DNA of 42,099 nucleotides from an uncultured bacterium (GTDB lineage: Bacteria > Planctomycetota > UBA8108 > UBA1146). The notes under the pieces were generated by a model, which saw only the letters and a program-made list of their open reading frames with translations, was not told where the DNA came from and did no database searches. Location: the NCBI GenBank assembly GCA_937876125.1, contig CALEHF010000022.1:1-42099 (forward strand), in the 5' to 3' direction. Shown here one piece after another: positions 33,252 through 42,099 of this stretch. A program made the translations under genes and the position numbers. Within the stretch, counting starts at the first letter, position 1; the number at the start of each line of letters is the position of its first letter.

Positions 33252-33668
33252 ATGGTTTCGCTCCGACACGGTCGGAATCCAGAGCAGGCGCTTGCCGCTT
33301 CGGATCGCCCGGACCTCGCGCTGTTACGCGCGACTCTTCTCCGTGAGTCCAATCTGCTCGACGAGCCCGATGGATCTGCCGCGGGAGCTCGAGCCTCGAG
33401 TGAGTTCGTCGCTGAAGAACTCCTCGACGATCCCGGTTCTGATCTTGTGCGTCGCTCCGAGCTCTCCCGGGATCGGTCGGTGCGTCCTCTGCGCTCCGGT
33501 CCGCTACGAGAGCTCCTCGATGCAGAGTTTCAGCGTTGCCATCGATTCGAGACGATCAGCTCCTTCTTCGGAGACTTGCGATCGTTGCTTCGAAAGGCGG
33601 TCACCCGGGAGGAAGATGAAGATCTCGAGGTCGAGCAGTACCAGCGAGGGGAGCGCCGTCTCTCCTGA
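33252..33668 (+). CDS. Small protein of unknown function with its own transcription unit
   Basis: 138 residues, ATG at 33252 with GGGAAGG upstream. The sequence is polar and acidic/Arg-rich with a helical C-terminal half (RFETISSFFGDLRSLLRKAV, then an acidic EEDEDLEVEQY stretch). No membrane segment, signal peptide or known motif is visible. Codon bias (many G/C-ending codons, no rare-residue excess) favours this frame over the overlapping frame at 33244. The gene has a near-consensus promoter, a structured leader and a perfect terminator hairpin, so it is expressed on its own and probably strongly. Confidence 0.6.
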   Translation: MVSLRHGRNPEQALAASDRPDLALLRATLLRESNLLDEPDGSAAGARASSEFVAEELLDDPGSDLVRRSELSRDRSVRPLRSGPLRELLDAEFQRCHRFETISSFFGDLRSLLRKAVTREEDEDLEVEQYQRGERRLS

Positions 33669-33701
33669 CGCGGGCCTCGTTCCAAGCCAACAACGATGAC
33701 G

Positions 33702-33731
33702 ACGAGCCACGCCAAAAGCGTGGCTCGTTTC
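33702..33731 (+). terminator. Rho-independent terminator
   Basis: ACGAGCCACGC (33702-33712), loop CAAAA, GCGTGGCTCGT (33718-33728), then TTTC: a perfect 11-bp stem. It ends the small gene at 33252 and, read on the minus strand, could also stop the purD operon, which ends 50 bases to the right. Confidence 0.8.
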
Positions 33732-33780
33732 ATATCGGGGGTTCTGTGTCGGGGGCTCGCATCCGCTGCACAGGAGCGGA

Positions 33781-35076
33781 TTACGCGGTGGTCTCGGTTT
33801 CGTGACTCCGGCCGATGTCGGGGCGGAAGAATCCCCCCTCGAATTGGATTTCTTTTGCGCGTGCGTACGCTCGACGCCGGGCGTCTGCCAGGTCGGACCC
33901 GAGCGCGGTGACGCCGAAGACTCGCCCCCCTGCGGTGACGAGGGTCTCGGCCCCCGACGCGCTCTCTTCAATCCGCGTGCCCGCGTGAAACACTTGGACA
34001 TCGTCCTCGAGCGCGGACGTGACCGGGCCTCGGATCGGGAGCCCGGTGGGGTAGGACGATGGATAGCCGCCAGAGGCGACGACCAAACACAGGGCAGTTC
34101 GGGGGTCCCAGGTGAGATCGATCTGATCGAGTCGCCCCGCATCGATGGCATCGAAAACGTCCATCAGGTCGGTCTGAAGCCGAAGCATCAGCGGTTGAGT
34201 TTCTGGATCGCCAAAGCGGCAATTGAATTCGAGTACCTGAGGACCCTTCTCGGTCAGCATGAGACCGACGTACAGGAGGCCCTGAAAGGGGATCTCCTCA
34301 GCCGCGAGTCCTTCGAGGGTCGGGCGCATGATCTGCTCGTCGATGGTCGAGCGCAACGCCGCGACTGTCCCCGCCGGACTGAATGCACCCATTCCGCCGG
34401 TGTTCGGCCCACGATTCCCTTCCTCGAGTGGCTTATAGTCTTGAGCAGGTTCCAGCCACCGAAACTGAGTCCCGGAGACGAACGCGAGCATGGAGACCTC
34501 GATCCCTCGAAGCCGCTCCTCGAGGACGACCACGCGTCCCGCTTCGCCGAAGCTCGTACCGTCGAGCATCGCTTGAGCGGCAGCTTCCGCCTCGCCTAAA
34601 TCCTCGCAGACGATGACACCCTTCCCCGCAGCGAGACCATCCGCCTTCACGACGACCCCACCGGAGAACGTTTCGAGCGCACTTGATAGCTCCGCGGCGT
34701 CTGACACGACCCGAAACTCAGCCGTGGGAATGCGGTGCCGGGCGAGAAACTCCTTCGTGAACGCCTTGGAGCCCTCGAGGCGCGCCGCCGAGGCTCCGAC
34801 ACCAAAGGTGGGGACGCCGCGCTCGCGCAAGCGATCGGCGAGGCCGGCGACGAGTGGAGCCTCGGGGCCGATGACGACGCGGCCAATCCCCTCCGCTAGG
34901 ACTCGGTCGCAAAACAGATCGATATCAGCGAGGGGATCGATCAACCAGCGTGGTCCGATGCCGTGAGTGCCGCCATTTCCGGGGCACAGCACGACTTCCG
35001 TGACACGAGGGGAGCGGGCGAGCCGCCAGGCGAGAGCGTGTTCCCGCCCCCCGCTGCCGATGACAAGGGTCTTCAT
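33781..35076 (-). CDS. purD: Phosphoribosylamine--glycine ligase
   Basis: 431 residues, the usual length for GAR synthetase. It joins 5-phosphoribosylamine and glycine with ATP in purine synthesis. ATP-grasp fold: MKTLVIGSGGREHALAWRLA at the start, VVIGPEAPLVAGLADRLR, VVKADGLAAGKGVIV, EERLRGIEVSMLAFVSG, GPNTGGMGAFSP and LEFNCRFGDPETQPLM (metal and ATP residues). The ATG at 35076 has GGAAG upstream. Last gene of the dxr-rseP-ubiA-purD operon, 21 bases after ubiA. Confidence 0.97.
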   Translation of the reverse strand: MKTLVIGSGGREHALAWRLARSPRVTEVVLCPGNGGTHGIGPRWLIDPLADIDLFCDRVLAEGIGRVVIGPEAPLVAGLADRLRERGVPTFGVGASAARLEGSKAFTKEFLARHRIPTAEFRVVSDAAELSSALETFSGGVVVKADGLAAGKGVIVCEDLGEAEAAAQAMLDGTSFGEAGRVVVLEERLRGIEVSMLAFVSGTQFRWLEPAQDYKPLEEGNRGPNTGGMGAFSPAGTVAALRSTIDEQIMRPTLEGLAAEEIPFQGLLYVGLMLTEKGPQVLEFNCRFGDPETQPLMLRLQTDLMDVFDAIDAGRLDQIDLTWDPRTALCLVVASGGYPSSYPTGLPIRGPVTSALEDDVQVFHAGTRIEESASGAETLVTAGGRVFGVTALGSDLADARRRAYARAKEIQFEGGFFRPDIGRSHETETTA

Positions 35077-35097
35077 GGCGTTCGTGCTTCCTTCGAT

Positions 35098-36015
35098 TCA
35101 CTCGAGAGCGGATTCACTCGAGAGCGGAGTCTGCGAGGGTCCAGCCGAGGTGGGGCGTGGGGGCAAGAACGCGCCGGTCCCCAGGAACAAGAGGGCGCAA
35201 ACTGCGGCGGAGACCGGCGAATTGTAGGAGAGGTGGAGAGACCCATCCAGGAGAAGGAGGACTCGCAGCGACCGGAATGTGAACCACCCCGGGGGGTACC
35301 GACGGCGCGCGCGATCGAACTGAATCCACGCTCCCATTGGGGTGAGCCAGCCCAGGTGCCAAAGCCAGGGAGTGGGAATGAAGAGGATCGCGAGTATGAG
35401 CGCAGAGCCGCTGTGCGCGATCACGGCGCGCGCTCGCGCGTCGAGGGCCTCCGCGTCGGAGCTCTCCTCTTTCAGCGAGTAGCGGGTCACCCAGAAGCTG
35501 TGGCCGCCGAGTATGACCGCCGGGAGAAGTCCATCGATCGGTTCTCCGACCAAGCTTGCGCCAAAGATCGCCACGAAGGCGCGAACGCTCCCCATCGCGA
35601 GTGGGCCGAGCCACGATTGGTCCTTGAGGAACGCATCGTAGAGCACGATCGAGCCGACGATCGAGCCGACCCACACCCAGGTTCGCGATGGAAGGAACGC
35701 CGCGGAGGTGAGCGCGATGGCGAGCGCGATGAGAATCGATCCCAAGGCACGGGTGGAGGAGAGACCGCCGGAAGGGATCGGTCGGTGGGGAGCTTGAGTG
35801 GCATCGCGGCGTCGATCGCACCAATCGTTCGCTCCCATCCCGAAGAGGTAGAGCGCACCGATGGTGACTGCGGCGAGAGCAGCGTCAGAAAGGGTGGGGG
35901 GACTGGCCACAGCGCCGGCTGCGATCGCCCCCGTGGCTCCGTTGGCCCAAGCGGTTGGAAGCAGTCGAACGCGGAAGAACTGGAGCCAGATCGAGAGGCC
36001 TCCCCGAGGCGTCAT
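35098..36015 (-). CDS. UbiA-family prenyltransferase
   Basis: About 305 residues with eight or nine membrane helices. The first Asp-rich motif is in GANDWCDRRRDATQAPHRPI, followed by PSGGLS; the second is in VLYDAFLKD. Both are metal-pyrophosphate sites of this family, which attaches a prenyl chain to an aromatic acceptor (quinone, heme O, or others) at the membrane. The exact acceptor is not clear. ATG at 36015 overlaps the rseP stop (ATGA); the longer frame to 36387 runs through rseP and is not protein-like. Position downstream of dxr links it to isoprenoid supply. Confidence 0.88.
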   Translation of the reverse strand: MTPRGGLSIWLQFFRVRLLPTAWANGATGAIAAGAVASPPTLSDAALAAVTIGALYLFGMGANDWCDRRRDATQAPHRPIPSGGLSSTRALGSILIALAIALTSAAFLPSRTWVWVGSIVGSIVLYDAFLKDQSWLGPLAMGSVRAFVAIFGASLVGEPIDGLLPAVILGGHSFWVTRYSLKEESSDAEALDARARAVIAHSGSALILAILFIPTPWLWHLGWLTPMGAWIQFDRARRRYPPGWFTFRSLRVLLLLDGSLHLSYNSPVSAAVCALLFLGTGAFLPPRPTSAGPSQTPLSSESALE

Positions 36016-38132
36016 CCGATGCCGAAGAGGCGCAAGATATCGTGATAGGTCACGAACAGGGCGAGTCCGATCAGGATCACGAACGCACCGAGGTGCACCC
36101 AGCCTTGGATGTTCTCGTTGACCGGGGTGCCCTTGATCTTTTCGATCAGGAGAAAGAACAGGTGTCCGCCGTCCAGAATCGGGAACGGGAGCAAGTTGAA
36201 CACCCCGAGGTTGATGCTGATCATCGCCAAGACGTAGAAGAGTTTGCTGAGTCCCTCGTCCGCGACCTTCTTGCCGATATGAACGATCCCGATCGGCCCC
36301 GCCAAGTTCTTCGGAGAAACGTCGCGGCGCGCGAGCGACCCGAGCATCAAGAAGATGCGTTGGGCCCAGACGACCGACTGCGACCAACCTTCGGAGATGC
36401 CGCCACCGATGGAAGTCTGCAACTTGAACTGCTCGGGACCCAGGCCGATTCCGAGACTGGTCCAGTGCCGATCTGGAGTCACTGTGATGGGGATCTGCTC
36501 ACCGTTACGGAGGACGGTCAGCGCGAGCGCCTGTGTCGTTTTGTCCTTGGTCGCCGCACCGATCGCTTCGGTCATTTCATCCCAAGAGCGAAGCTCCTTG
36601 TCTCCGGCGCGGAGGACTTGATCCCCCGCGAGGAGTCCACCGCGCTCGGCAGCACCGCCGCTGACAATGCGACCCAAGATGGCGGAATGCGCGAGTGTGG
36701 CTCCGAGTGCTTCGCGCTCTTTCGCGGCGACTGAACCCGAGAACTCGTCTTCGCCTCTGCGCCACGTGACGGTGGTTCCCGACTCGAACAGGTCTTTCTC
36801 AGTCGGGAGTCGACTCGTCATTTGGTCCCCGATCGCGAGGACCTCATCGCCGACCTCGAGTCCAAGCCGTTTGGCAATCCCGTCAGAATCGACCGAACTT
36901 ACGAAGGGGGGCCCCGGGACGATCTGCAATAGGGAACCTGCGCTGTCCGCGAGTGCCGGAAGCAGAATGTCGCGCACCACCGAGCGCTCACTCCCGTCGC
37001 GAAAGCCGATCGTGACGGTCGCCGAGCCGGGCTGCTCGTTCGCGAGCACCGACCAGAGGTCGAAGGTGTAGACGGGGGTGCCATTGACCGAAACGATCTC
37101 CGCGCCGATGGGAAACGCTTCTTCGAGCCCACAGCCGGGGAGGACCGACTTCACTCTGCGTTGTGGGAGCAGAACGCCGAGCTTCGGCGCTAGCTCCTCT
37201 ACGCTTTTTGACTCGAGGGCAATTCGCGCTTTGACGGGGCGGGTGGCATCTCCGTCCTCGCGATCGACGACCAGTTCGACGGTGCCTGCGCGTGCCGATT
37301 GCGTGAACACTCGGAGTGCGGTGTACATCCGATCGAAGACCCACTCCTCGGGAACTTCGAAACTTCGTCCGTTTTCCCACTCGAATGTCATCTTGCGGAT
37401 GACGTCGCCCGCAATGAGGTTCGCGGCGGCAGCAGCGCCATTCGCTTCGACTCCCGTAATGGTTGCCCCCGTCGCCGGGGTAACGCCGATGCCCAACAGG
37501 CCGCGGTCTTGGTCGAGCTTCGGGCGGACCGTGGTCTCCATCAGCTCCACTGGGCCGCCTCCGGGGCTCGGACGCTCGAGAGTGACCTTGAGCTCACGTC
37601 CCTCACTCGACAAAGCGATGCTGGTTTGCAAACTGGTGAAGTCGCGTTTCGGGTCACCGTCGATCTCGATGATCTTGTCCCCTGGACGGATTCCCGCAAT
37701 CCAGGCTGGGTCCCCGGGAATCACCATCCCGATCTTCGTGCTGGGGAAGGAGACACCCATCGAGAACGCGAGGATGAAGAGGAGGAACCCAAAGATCAGG
37801 TTCATCGTGGCGCCTGCGACCAGGACGATGGCGCGCTGGGAGGGGGACTTCGAAGCGTACTCGTCGTCTGATCCGGTCCGAGGGTCGTCGAGCTCTTCCC
37901 CCGCCATCTTCACGTATCCCCCAAAGGGGAGCAGCCCGATCACGTATTCGGTGTCGCCCCGCTTGAAGGCGAGGATGCGCGCCTTCCACCCCATGATCGT
38001 GGGTTGGAAGCCGAGCGCAAAAGTCTCGACGCGGATTCCCACCTTCTTCGCTGCGACGAAGTGGCCGAGTTCGTGAATGAAGATCAAGAACCCGATTCCG
38101 AGGATCGCGAAGACCAAGTTTACAATATCCAA
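36012..38132 (-). CDS. rseP: RseP-type site-2 metalloprotease with about five PDZ-like modules
   Basis: 706 residues, against roughly 420-450 for E. coli RseP. The membrane protease core is complete: HELGH (~20-24) and, near the C-terminus, NLLPFPILDGGH (~646-657), which supplies the third zinc ligand. Between them lie PDZ-like modules at ~132-190, ~222-300, ~326-380, ~410-470 and ~484-550 (for example SGGAAERGGLLAGDQVL, a clear PDZ hallmark); two is usual. Terminal membrane helices are as expected. RseP cuts trimmed anti-sigma factors within the membrane. Here it overlaps dxr at its start (13 bases) and ubiA at its stop. The extra PDZ modules may widen the size filter or add recognition sites. 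Confidence 0.92.
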   Translation of the reverse strand: MDIVNLVFAILGIGFLIFIHELGHFVAAKKVGIRVETFALGFQPTIMGWKARILAFKRGDTEYVIGLLPFGGYVKMAGEELDDPRTGSDDEYASKSPSQRAIVLVAGATMNLIFGFLLFILAFSMGVSFPSTKIGMVIPGDPAWIAGIRPGDKIIEIDGDPKRDFTSLQTSIALSSEGRELKVTLERPSPGGGPVELMETTVRPKLDQDRGLLGIGVTPATGATITGVEANGAAAAANLIAGDVIRKMTFEWENGRSFEVPEEWVFDRMYTALRVFTQSARAGTVELVVDREDGDATRPVKARIALESKSVEELAPKLGVLLPQRRVKSVLPGCGLEEAFPIGAEIVSVNGTPVYTFDLWSVLANEQPGSATVTIGFRDGSERSVVRDILLPALADSAGSLLQIVPGPPFVSSVDSDGIAKRLGLEVGDEVLAIGDQMTSRLPTEKDLFESGTTVTWRRGEDEFSGSVAAKEREALGATLAHSAILGRIVSGGAAERGGLLAGDQVLRAGDKELRSWDEMTEAIGAATKDKTTQALALTVLRNGEQIPITVTPDRHWTSLGIGLGPEQFKLQTSIGGGISEGWSQSVVWAQRIFLMLGSLARRDVSPKNLAGPIGIVHIGKKVADEGLSKLFYVLAMISINLGVFNLLPFPILDGGHLFFLLIEKIKGTPVNENIQGWVHLGAFVILIGLALFVTYHDILRLFGIG

Positions 38133-39265
38133 GAAGTGACTCGTTCCCTCGTCTGCCGGTCGACGCCCAAGAGGCGCTCCCAGTTGTCGGCGGGCTCGGG
38201 AGTGTGTTCCCGCATGGCGCGCTCGACGAGTTCGAAGATCTGTAAGAAGGGGATTTTCCCGGTCAGGAATCCCGCGACGGCTGCCTCATCGGCGGCATTG
38301 AAGACGGCCGGAAGAGTACCTCCTCTTCGGCAGGCTTGATAGGCCAACTGTAGGGAAGGAAAGGTGTTGTGGTCCGGTTCCTCGAAATCGAGCCTGCTGA
38401 TTTCAGCGAGAGAGAAGCTCTGCGGCGGGGATTCCCAGCGGTCTGGATATCCGAGTGCATAGCGGATTGGAATCCGCATGTCCGCAGGGCCCAGCTGCGC
38501 GAGCCACGAGCCGTCCCTGTACTCGACGAGGGAGTGAATCGTGGACTGGGGATGGACGACGACTTCGATCTGATCGACTGGAATGCCGAACAGGTAGTGG
38601 GCCTCGATCAACTCGAGCCCTTTGTTCATCAGGGTGGCAGAGTCGATGGAGATTCGACGGCCCATTTCCCAGGTGGGGTGGGCGAGCGCTTCCAGAGGCG
38701 TGACTGAGTGGAGCGTCTCCCGTGAGCGACCTCGAAAAGGCCCGCCCGAGGCGGTGAGAATCAGCTTTCGCACCTCTTCGCGCTGCCCCGCCCTCATGCA
38801 CTGAGCCAGCGCGCTGTGCTCTGAATCGATGGGGATGATCGGCGCGCTGTTCTTCACTGAGAGCGCCGTCAGCAATTCACCCGCGATCACGACCGACTCC
38901 TTGTTGGCGAGAGCGAGCGGCAGGCCGAGCTCCAGAGTCCGGCGGCTGGTCGCGAGTCCCGCAGCACCGACGATCGCGTTCACGACCAGGTCTGGTTCGG
39001 ATCGATCGATCAGATCGATCATCGCGTCGGCGCCGTACTCGAGCCGGGATCCAGCGGGAAGCTCGGTCTCGCTTTTCGCGGACGGCTCGGCGAGGGCGAG
39101 GTGTCGGACTCCGAACTGACGCGCCTGAGCAACGAGCGCGGCGTGCTGGGTGCCCGCTCCGAGTGCCACGACCTCGACCCGTGACGGATTCTCGGCACAG
39201 ACCTCGAGGGTTTGCCCGCCAATCGATCCGGTTGATCCGAGGAGGGCGATGCGCAACGGCGCCAC
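38120..39265 (-). CDS. dxr: 1-deoxy-D-xylulose-5-phosphate reductoisomerase
   Basis: 381 residues, normal for Dxr. It converts DXP to 2-C-methyl-erythritol 4-phosphate with NADPH, the first committed step of the non-mevalonate pathway. Signatures: LGSTGSIGGQTLEV (NADPH), ALANKESVVIAG, IPIDSEHSALAQC, ILTASGGPFRG, WEMGRRISIDSATLMNKGLE (metal and substrate) and HPQSTIHSLVEY. GTG at 39265 with GGGAG upstream. First gene of the dxr-rseP-ubiA-purD operon. Its end overlaps rseP by 13 bases. Palindromic element B lies ~45 bases upstream, so the promoter must be in or beyond that element or in the short gap. Confidence 0.97.
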   Translation of the reverse strand: MAPLRIALLGSTGSIGGQTLEVCAENPSRVEVVALGAGTQHAALVAQARQFGVRHLALAEPSAKSETELPAGSRLEYGADAMIDLIDRSEPDLVVNAIVGAAGLATSRRTLELGLPLALANKESVVIAGELLTALSVKNSAPIIPIDSEHSALAQCMRAGQREEVRKLILTASGGPFRGRSRETLHSVTPLEALAHPTWEMGRRISIDSATLMNKGLELIEAHYLFGIPVDQIEVVVHPQSTIHSLVEYRDGSWLAQLGPADMRIPIRYALGYPDRWESPPQSFSLAEISRLDFEEPDHNTFPSLQLAYQACRRGGTLPAVFNAADEAAVAGFLTGKIPFLQIFELVERAMREHTPEPADNWERLLGVDRQTRERVTSWIL

Positions 39266-39310
39266 GTCGGGCTCCCATCAAGAAGAAGTTCTGTACGCTA
39301 ACGATCAGTC

Positions 39311-39476
39311 TAGGAGGCTGTCGGAGAACTCATTCCGACCGACGATTTGAGCTTCCGGCACCCTGCACCCTCGGCAGAACTCGACGTACAAAGCAGTATG
39401 ACTGCGCTCTGCCGAGGGCACAGGCCACCGAAATCTCAAACCCTCGGTTCGAAAGCAGTTCTCCGACAGCCTCCTA
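39311..39476. mobile_element. Palindromic element B, MITE-like, ~166 bp
   Basis: Terminal inverted repeats of 20 bp are perfect: TAGGAGGCTGTCGGAGAACT (39311-39330) and its complement at 39457-39476. The arms continue imperfectly inward (TTTGAG, CCCTCGGCAGA against TCTGCCGAGGG at ~39409-39419). The element shares ends and internal arm blocks with element A (15230-15393). It lies in the divergent gap between dxr (-) and lgt (+) and has no coding capacity. A non-autonomous mobile repeat fits best; a role as a paired-arm regulatory structure for the two genes cannot be ruled out. Confidence 0.8.
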
Positions 39477-39609
39477 GGCAGGGTGCCAGAAGCGGTCGGC
39501 TGGGTCACGCCCGTGTTCGTCTCATGGTGAATATCTGCCGGCGTGGGGCGATCTCTCGCCTTCCGATCGCGAGGGAGGTAGAACCCAAGGAGGACGAGAG
39601 GAGTCCCCT

Positions 39610-40449
39610 TTGGCTCGAGAGTTGTTTCGGATCCCATGGCTCGGCTTACCCATTTACGGCTACGGCATGATGGTGCTCATCGGCTTTTTGGCCGGCTACG
39701 TCTTCGTGCTCCGCGGGGTCAAGAGAGAGGGGATATCGCCCGATCGTGTCCAAGATCTCCCCGTATGGATGGTGCTCAGCGGTCTCATCGGGGCTCGGAT
39801 CTTCTACTTCATCCAGTTCTACGACGCAGAGTTCAGCGGGGGCAACTGGCTGGAGGTCTTCAAGATCTGGAAGGGCGGATTGGTCTTCTATGGGGGCATG
39901 GTTCTCGGAGCGGTTGCCTTTCTCGGCTATTGCCGTCGATATCGGCTCCCTCCGCTGCCCATGTTGGACGTGATGGCTCCAGCAATGGCCCTTGGGCTCG
40001 GCTTCGGACGCATCGGCTGTTTCCTCAATGGTTGCTGCTGGGGAAAAACGTGCGACGCCGGGTTTGCGCTCGCGGTGCAGTTTCCTGCGGGAAGCCCCCC
40101 GGCGGGCGCCGACCAAGTCTCGCCTTGGGTTCACCCGACCCAGCTCTACTCATCGGCCAACGCGTTTCTTCTCGCCTTGGTCCTCTGGGCGGTGTGGCGA
40201 CGTCGTCCAGCACCCGGAACCGTCAGCGGCCTTTTCCTCGCTCTCTACGGGACCAGTCGATTCGTCCTGGAGGGAATTCGAGGAGATCATGGGGTGAATC
40301 AAGGAACTTGGACGGTCAGTCAGACCATTTCGACCATCGGAATCACCTCCGGGATCGGCCTGCTCTTCCTCGCGCGAAATCGCCCGCAAGCCAGGAACGG
40401 CGCAGGGAATGACGGAGTGGCGAAGGGCGAAGCGGCGCCGTCGAACTAA
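39610..40449 (+). CDS. lgt: Prolipoprotein diacylglyceryl transferase
   Basis: 279 residues, seven membrane helices. Lgt transfers diacylglycerol from phosphatidylglycerol to the lipobox cysteine of pre-lipoproteins. Signatures: YGYGMMVLIGFLAGY, WKGGLVFYGGMVLG, the Lgt hallmark GFGRIGCFLNGCCWG, HPTQLYSS and SRFVLEGIRGD. The TTG at 39610 with AGAGGAG upstream is the best start, directly before the typical opening. Two candidate lipoproteins (2903-3117 and 25483-25929) occur in this window. Downstream, the rRNA promoter begins ~50 bases later. Confidence 0.95.
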   Translation: MARELFRIPWLGLPIYGYGMMVLIGFLAGYVFVLRGVKREGISPDRVQDLPVWMVLSGLIGARIFYFIQFYDAEFSGGNWLEVFKIWKGGLVFYGGMVLGAVAFLGYCRRYRLPPLPMLDVMAPAMALGLGFGRIGCFLNGCCWGKTCDAGFALAVQFPAGSPPAGADQVSPWVHPTQLYSSANAFLLALVLWAVWRRRPAPGTVSGLFLALYGTSRFVLEGIRGDHGVNQGTWTVSQTISTIGITSGIGLLFLARNRPQARNGAGNDGVAKGEAAPSN

Positions 40450-40499
40450 GTCCAGGAAGCCCAATTAGTTGCGAGGCAAGGAAATTTCAAACAACACCC

Positions 40500-40527
40500 T
40501 TGACGCTAGGGGGCATGTCGCTACTAT
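40500..40527 (+). promoter_or_regulatory. Predicted rRNA operon promoter
   Basis: TTGACG (40500-40505), a 16-base spacer and TACTAT (40522-40527): 5 and 5 of 6 matches. An A/T-rich stretch lies just upstream (around 40480-40495) and could act as an UP element. Transcription would start near 40534. Confidence 0.65.
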
Positions 40528-40533
40528 CTGCCT

Positions 40534-41148
40534 TCCCGATCTGAAGAGGGGAACGGACGGAACAGTCCCGAAACGCAACGAACTTAGCAATGAGATCAAC
40601 TGCGCGAACGGATTGAACGGTTCAGCCGGACAACCACGGTAATCTCCTCACTCCTTTGTACCTCTGTTGCATGCGCAGGGTGCGAGACACCGAGTCTCGG
40701 CTTCCCCAGACGCAGCTGCGCGCCGAGCAACTCTCCGGAGTTTGACTCCAAAGGGTTGCTGCGGGCGCGCCTGCTTTCACAGGAAAGCGGCCTTCGCAGA
40801 GGAACAGAGCTGCTTCTGAAGCAGCCCGTTTCGCTTTGAGACGGAGTGACGGATCGCTGCTCTTTGACAATTCGGGCCCGTAGTCTTGGAGAAGGCTGGG
40901 TCGTTTTCATTGGCCACTGAGGCAGCTTTGCTGCTTTGTTGGCTAGCCACTTCGGTGGTGTTTTGCATTGCAGGTTTTCTGTATTGCAGAGCTTGGGGGC
41001 GACTCGCGATCAAAATTTTAGATCAATTCTTCCTTTGTCAAAAACGTGGTCGATTCAGTGGCTTGTCGGCAACGGCAAGGCTGTGCTGGGTGAGGGTCTC
41101 GCGACCCCGCTAGAGCAGCTTTACTTCTGGATCGGCGCGATAAAACAA
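40534..41148 (+). ncRNA. 16S rRNA leader (~615 nt) with hairpin and boxA
   Basis: The predicted leader from the promoter to the 16S 5' end contains the hairpin GCTGCTTCTGAAGCAGC (40809-40825) and a boxA-like site at 40858-40870. The region has no convincing gene. Parts just before 16S are A/T-richer (around 40960-41060) and should include the RNase III processing stem. No second promoter was found. Confidence 0.55.
40858..40870 (+). promoter_or_regulatory. boxA antitermination site of the rRNA leader
   Basis: TGCTCTTTGACAA, close to the classic boxA TGCTCTTTAACAA of E. coli rRNA operons. It lies between the predicted promoter and 16S, where the Nus-factor antitermination complex assembles on the RNA. 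Confidence 0.75.

Positions 41149-42099
<951 letters not shown>

Noticed and set aside
33504..34151. 215-codon minus-strand open frame
   Set aside because: It overlaps the small gene with promoter and terminator and the end of purD; no protein-like features.
40864..40892. TTGACA as a -35 box of a second rRNA promoter
   Set aside because: No -10 box at 15-19 bases; the same sequence fits boxA much better.

Overview
The window is a high-GC chromosomal segment from a member of the Planctomycetota. The strongest evidence is the 5' part of a 16S rRNA gene at the right edge. It carries the GGCGGCGTGGATTAGGCATGCAAGTC-type opening and the GGGGGCTCACACAAGCGG variant typical of that phylum. The gene complement is that of a diderm, free-living bacterium (lipid A, lipoprotein, envelope-protease and isoprenoid genes). 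Nothing looks like a phage, plasmid or CRISPR locus.

Layout, left to right. (1) 1-2738 (+): 3' part of a disordered, repeat-bearing protein, then an LpxH-like phosphoesterase and miaA in a tight operon, ending at a hairpin. (2) 2903-5588 (-): hslV-hslU and a small, apparently frameshifted lipoprotein gene. (3) 5847-10047: lysS (+) converges on thiL and a CPA1 Na+/H+ antiporter (-). (4) 10293-13504: an unknown membrane-anchored protein, a DapL/DapC-like aminotransferase (+) and a double-CMD-domain protein (-). (5) 13570-20608 (+): a ParA-family ATPase with a long Pro/Ala/Glu tail, a TPR/metallopeptidase protein, two tiny genes, an HU/IHF protein, a DegT-family aminotransferase and an ECF sigma factor. 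(6) 20733-22885 (+): a membrane anti-sigma factor and an HtrA/DegP homologue whose whole catalytic triad is replaced. (7) 23035-27073 (+): tRNA(CAT), an S1-domain protein, a cupin, a small lipoprotein and recA. (8) 27283-33668 (+): a giant GspK/PilX-like pseudopilin with a LamG-like domain, two tandem paralogous secreted proteins and a self-contained small gene with its own promoter, possible RNA switch and terminator. (9) 33781-39265 (-): the operon dxr-rseP-ubiA-purD. (10) 39610-42099 (+): lgt, then the rRNA promoter, a long leader with a boxA antiterminator, and 16S rRNA.

The most interesting theme is envelope stress signalling. The sigma factor, zinc-type transmembrane anti-sigma factor and pseudo-HtrA/PDZ protein form one unit, and a site-2 protease (RseP) with about five PDZ-like modules lies 13 kb away. 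This resembles the sigma-E/RseA/DegS/RseP circuit, but the DegS-like position is held by a catalytically dead protein. Other notable items are a family of ~165-bp imperfect palindromes (15230-15393 and 39311-39476, plus a solo arm at 10254-10283), the giant GspK-LamG fusion, and several in-frame or intergenic tandem repeats. All assignments come from reading translations and motifs by eye; no database search was run.
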